Shown here piece after piece: positions 60,073 to 64,000 of a stretch of 64,000 bases of DNA (within the stretch, counting starts at the first letter, position 1; each line of letters begins with the position of its first letter). Below the pieces are notes generated by a model that was given only the letters and a program-made list of their open reading frames with translations, made no database searches and had not been told where the DNA came from. The stretch lies in NCBI GenBank assembly GCA_022828595.1, contig JAKGHH010000003.1:17980934-18044933 (forward strand), read 5' to 3'. The translations under genes were made by a program, and so were the position numbers. The stretch comes from Nelumbo lutea. Lineage: Eukaryota; Streptophyta; Magnoliopsida; Proteales; Nelumbonaceae.

Positions 60073-60910
60073 CCCTCCCTCAATGTATTGAAAAAATGCC
60101 AGCAGAGAGAGGTTGTTGCTTATAGAGTTGCTGAAACATAGATTAATCTAAAATAGGAATTTTCATTTTTACCACCTTTTAATGGGGAATAGGTTCAAAC
60201 CATGGAAACACAGGCTCCACATGTCAGTGGGCCTATGTGCATACTGTCACTGATCCGTTAACCCACTAATTAGGCCTAGCACTTGGCCCATGTGGGGGCT
60301 AAAGCCCGATCACCAAACTCAGAAGAGAGAGAGAAAAAAAAAAAAAAGAAACTCATATAAAGACATGTCTCCATAAGCCAAATGATCATAACATTTTATC
60401 CTTCTTGAACTTCCCCTGTTCACAAGTAAAAAACAGTGAATTAACATTTTTTTCAAAAGAATTAGTGAAATGTTGGGAACATTTATGAGATATTTTGAAA
60501 AATCCAGCTTTTGGGTAGGTCAAGGAGACCATCTAATTAAAGTCTCTCAAACAAAATATTTTATTAATTGTCTAGAATTAATCAAATGTGATAGGTAGGA
60601 TTGTAGGAAGATGAGGGAGCTTGAAGAAGAGAAGAAAATCACTGTTCATAGGATAAGTTTGTTTGGCTGTTTAAAAAGAACATCCTGGGCTGTTGATTTT
60701 TTTCTTGTAATTAAAAAACCAAATAAAGTAACGTGCCATGTGCAGAAAACTTTAAAACAGCCTAACCTGCTTTTTAAATATTCAGTAAAGTTCGTTCAGC
60801 TGCCTTGAAGTGCTTTCGATAAATTATCAAAAGATGATGAAGCAAATAGCCCTTCAAATAACAGAGTCTGTAACTGTTCCCACAAAATACATCTTCCAAC
60901 ACGATTTAGA

Positions 60911-61077
60911 CACTGAATCAGCCTCCCACAACGTTTCACAGCACATTCCCATGTATTGGGAATATCTCCCGATGATAATATCAAGAATGATGAAGTCATC
61001 GTCAGGAGATGTTTCCAATACATGACAGGAATGTGTGGGACATTGTGAGGGGTAATCTTGTGGGGGGTTGATTTTAA
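60911..61077. mobile_element. MITE, sister of the copy at 9956-10122
   Basis: The right end GATTACCCC..TCTTGTGGGGGGTTGATTTT in inverse matches the left end of the 9956 copy. The left end is GAATCAGCCTCCCACAACG. The core pairs GTATTGGGAATATCTCCCGAT with ATCG.CAGGAGATGTTTCCAATAC. About 166 bp. Confidence 0.85.
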
Positions 61078-61469
61078 CTCCATGATTTGATATTACACAT
61101 CTTATTTTGTGTGGGGAACAAATCCCAAGTCCCAACTCGAACATCCAAACAACTGACTGACATCCGGTTTGGACTGTCCATATAGGCTCACCTTGGTAAA
61201 CAAGAAGCCCCTACGCTAAAGCCCTCCCAAATCCCAAATAGGTTGGACTGTTTGGATGAGCTAATTAATTCTCTTCCCGACAAAATGGCATTAACCTTCT
61301 ATTACATTTGATTTGCTTGAAATGAAGAATGTTTCAAAGACAGACAAATCCCCATCCAGTGGATAATAGCGCGAATAAATGAATCATTCATACAAATAAC
61401 ATTTCAGCAGGAGGTTATCAGTTGCTAGGGGCTCGAAGTAAAGACTTACCCTCCGAGCCCCGGAGCACA

Positions 61470-61953
61470 TTGACTGTATTGTTTTTGCTGATGTTGGTTC
61501 CATTAATAATTCTGAATTTTCTTTTGAAGTAGTATGTGTATCACCCATTTTAGCATGTCTGTGTAGTTGGGGGCAGAGTTAGCCTTAAGCCCATTGAATA
61601 GGCTGAATTATTTGCTATATTGCAGAGAATTCAACAGACAACTCAGCTACTGAAAGGAAACCTTTTGATACGTTTAGATTCTCAGAAAGTGATATGGGCT
61701 TTGCAAAACAAAGTATCTCTTCATTGGTCGAGCCAAAGGCTTTTGTCAACGACCAACAAAAGCTAGCCTCTTGCCTGTCTGTGGATTTGTCATGTATATA
61801 GAAACTTTAACATCCCGACCCATAAAGTGGCCCAATTAGCAAAAAAGTTACTCTCGGGACTCTTTTTTCATTGAAGTTTACCCAAACAGGGCACCAGATG
61901 TAATGAACTTTTTTATTACTATCCCTCATTAATACAGATCTTTCAAAAAAAGT
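61470..61953 (+). pseudogene. LINE RNase H-domain remnant with 3' end
   Basis: Broken plus-strand frames read FADVGSIN near 61485, AELFAILQRIQQTTQLLKG and RLDSQKVIWAL at about 61607-61715, and RNFNIPTHKVAQLAKKL near 61800-61855. This is the order of catalytic and C-terminal motifs of a LINE RNase H domain. Stops interrupt it. The tail ends in AATACAGATCTTTCAAAAAAAG, so the 3' end is probably intact. Confidence 0.72.
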
Positions 61954-62002
61954 CCCAAATAGATACCCAAACAGCCGAACCTTTATCTACTATTTAGGCT
62001 CA

Positions 62003-62212
62003 GCTTGAAAGGAGTATAAATACAAATATGTACATTATAAATATATACAAAACAATACAAAATACAAGATTTTGTATTTATATTATTGCTAAATAGAATT
62101 TTAGGCTTAGTTTTTTTTTACAGTATAAATACAAAATTTAGAATTACCATTAACAAGAATTTGCACTGAACACATTTGCATCTATACTGTTCCCAAACGG
62201 ATCCTTAAACTA
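62003..62212. mobile_element. MITE of the TACAAATACAAA family
   Basis: TAGGCTCAGCTTGAAAGGAG and TATAAATACAAATATGTAC on the left mirror GCATCTATACTGTTCCCAAACGG on the right; an inner inverted pair (ACAAAATACAAGATTTTGTATT) is also present. Confidence 0.6.
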
Positions 62213-62734
62213 TATTTGTTCGCGGTATAAAATTACATTGATGGAGTTTAGTACTGATCGATTTAAAATTTGTGAACCATTATACTTTGAAAAAGTGATT
62301 ATCGATGTAAATATTACATCGATTACGCCACTAAATATAAACTAAGAGTAAAGCTTTACACCAACTCTTATTTACATTGGCAAACAAATGAAGTCTTAGT
62401 GTTTACCGACATAAATGGGGCGGGACCATTTTCTTCATTTGAATATCGAGCCCATTGGGCCGGACCCGCACGAAACTGAATCCATTATTGGTGGTTTGCC
62501 CAATTGCCTTTTTGCTGTATACGCATCCAGAATGGTAGAATCTTGATTGGGGAGATCAGATGTGGTTGACCTGCTTTAAAATGGCCTCCAAGTAAACGAT
62601 GGAATAATGAAGGCAATAACGAACCTTTATTTTTGGGGAAGGCCGTTGAAGTCATTTTCTCTCATTATTTTTCGTACAATATCATGATATAACGACGCTC
62701 CCTAATTATCCCTTCAATGGCCTAAATAAATAAA

Positions 62735-63068
62735 GAATAGTGAAAATTTTTCACATTTTGGGTCTAGTGTTATTTTGATTTCAAATTTTATAATGTGATA
62801 ATTTAGTATTTGAACTTCTAAAATATTTCAATTTAGTATCAACATCAATCATCTAAACATTGACAATAAATTAATAATTTTAAATCCTTACCTCTTTTAT
62901 TGAAGAAGGTTGAGATCCAAATTATCCACTTAGACATACTCTTAACTTTTTTGAATAGAAAAAACAAGGATCTGGGATTATTAATATTTTGTCAATATTT
63001 AGATGATTGATAAAAAAGATTAAATAATACTCAAAAGATATTTGTATTTTTTTCAAATGCCACTTAAC
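62735..63068. repeat. two arms of the 9545-10675 family in the opposite arrangement
   Basis: From 62735 to 62935 the sequence (GGTCTAGTGTTATTTTGATT...CCTTACCTCTTTTATTGAAG) matches the right arm at 10413-10675. From about 62950 to 63068 (TTTTTTGAATAGAAAAAACAAGG...TTTTTCAAATGCCACTTAAC) it matches the left arm at 9545. Here the outer ends of the arms meet in the middle, inside-out relative to the first locus. Confidence 0.65.
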
Positions 63069-64000
63069 CATCCTCCTCTGTACATATTTTCCATCTTTCA
63101 GTTATGACTCATGACAATCCACAAAAGGGTAGTTAGGATGATGATAATCATCAAGATCAGCAACCTGTGCCTAGGCTATGTAACGGCGTATTCTTCGTGC
63201 ATTATTAAGCACTGGAATGAATCGAATTTGATATTTAGGTTCCGTTTGGGAAGCTGAAGTTTTGACTGAATTGCTTTCACTGAACCACTTTCCTTAGGAA
63301 GGTTTCTTTTCTAGTTTCTTGATTGAGCTGCTTCAATAATCTTCCAAACTAGCTTAATTAGAAAGTTGATTTACCAACTCAATGCAAGCCTTTTTCCCGC
63401 TTTTCGTGCTTTTTCATTAAATGTAGCTTCAGGGCTTTTTGTGTGCGGGGCTTACCTTCCAATTAGGGAGTGCTCACGGTTTGGTTAAATCATGGGTATT
63501 TTTGAAACTAAACCAGTATTACTAGCTTTTGAAAATTCCTCAACCAAAAATGAGCTGAATCAATCCGTTGACCAGTTTTGATTTTTGACCAATTTGATTT
63601 TTTGTTTTATATATATATATATATATCAATAGATAATTATAAAATATAATAGACTGGATTTGTGTGTGTAACGCCAGTTTTTTCAAAAACACCAAACCGT
63701 AACTGACTAACTAGATTTTTCAATTTGGTTTAGTTTTTAAGTTTTTCAATTTTTTTATAAACACCCCTACTTGCAATGCCAATGAATTAACATATATGGT
63801 TGTGCCACGTTGGATGAATGATAGTGGACGAGTGAGACAGTTCATCTAGTGACAAGGAATTCTTCTCTTGCGAGATGGAGATAGCTTTGGCTGTTGGGGC
63901 CAACAGCCTGTTGAAAGCGTTGTTGGACCTATTTGAGTCTGGATCTCCTGCCCACCAGAATTCTGTCCACATTTATCATAGTCACACATGGAGAACATCT
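63069..64000. other. intergenic end of the window
   Basis: A repeat starting TAGGGAGTGCTCACGGTTTGG (63464) and ending ACACCCCTAC (63771) with an (AT)n run at 63608-63625 is related to the element at 58564. A minus-strand frame of 61 codons at 63972-63787 has no recognisable domain. The last bases (GGAGAACATCT) resemble the start of a hairpin-core MITE that would continue beyond the window. Confidence 0.45.

Noticed and set aside
52000..64000. CRISPR-like regular repeats
   Set aside because: The tandem repeats are contiguous minisatellites without unique spacers, and the genome is eukaryotic.

Overview
The window is nuclear DNA of a flowering plant. The evidence is a set of split genes with plant-specific products (a WRKY transcription factor, a SNAP33-type SNARE), a Ty1/Copia element primed by initiator tRNA-Met, high AT content, and many short inverted-repeat elements of the kinds common in angiosperms. 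I cannot name the species. Four protein-coding genes are well supported; the rest is transposon-derived or AT-rich intergenic sequence.

Layout. 1-3.5 kb: an NYN-domain/LOTUS-domain RNA-binding or nuclease-like protein with its coding region in one exon (+). 3.5-9.4 kb: a complete-ended Copia retrotransposon (-) with matching LTRs, a GTCAT target duplication, a primer-binding site and a polypurine tract; its polyprotein frame carries three nonsense codons. 9.4-11.6 kb: a nested group of inverted-repeat elements. 11.6-15.5 kb: a five-coding-exon SNAP33-like gene (-), with an apparent GC-AG first intron and a 5'-UTR intron. 15.5-33 kb: about 18 kb without a recognisable gene, filled with MITE-like elements and simple repeats. 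33.6-36.5 kb: a three-exon group IIc WRKY gene closest to WRKY57 (+), preceded by a cluster of TTGAC cores. 41.2-51.9 kb: a gene (-) for a protein with two U1/matrin-type C2H2 fingers, split by an inferred intron of about 9.7 kb that holds a hAT-like element with an 8-bp target duplication and remnants of two LINEs. 52-64 kb: intergenic, with a nested structure at 54.56-56.78 kb (long inverted arms around a GC-rich LTR fragment and two minisatellites), a LINE RNase H remnant and several MITEs.

The genes are not a functional cluster: RNA metabolism, vesicle fusion, stress transcription and an RNA-type zinc-finger protein lie side by side with separate regulation. The most notable content is the layered transposon structure and one widely scattered short element family with a conserved hairpin core. 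Exon boundaries were read by eye from reading frame and splice consensus. Homology statements rest on remembered family features, not on searches.
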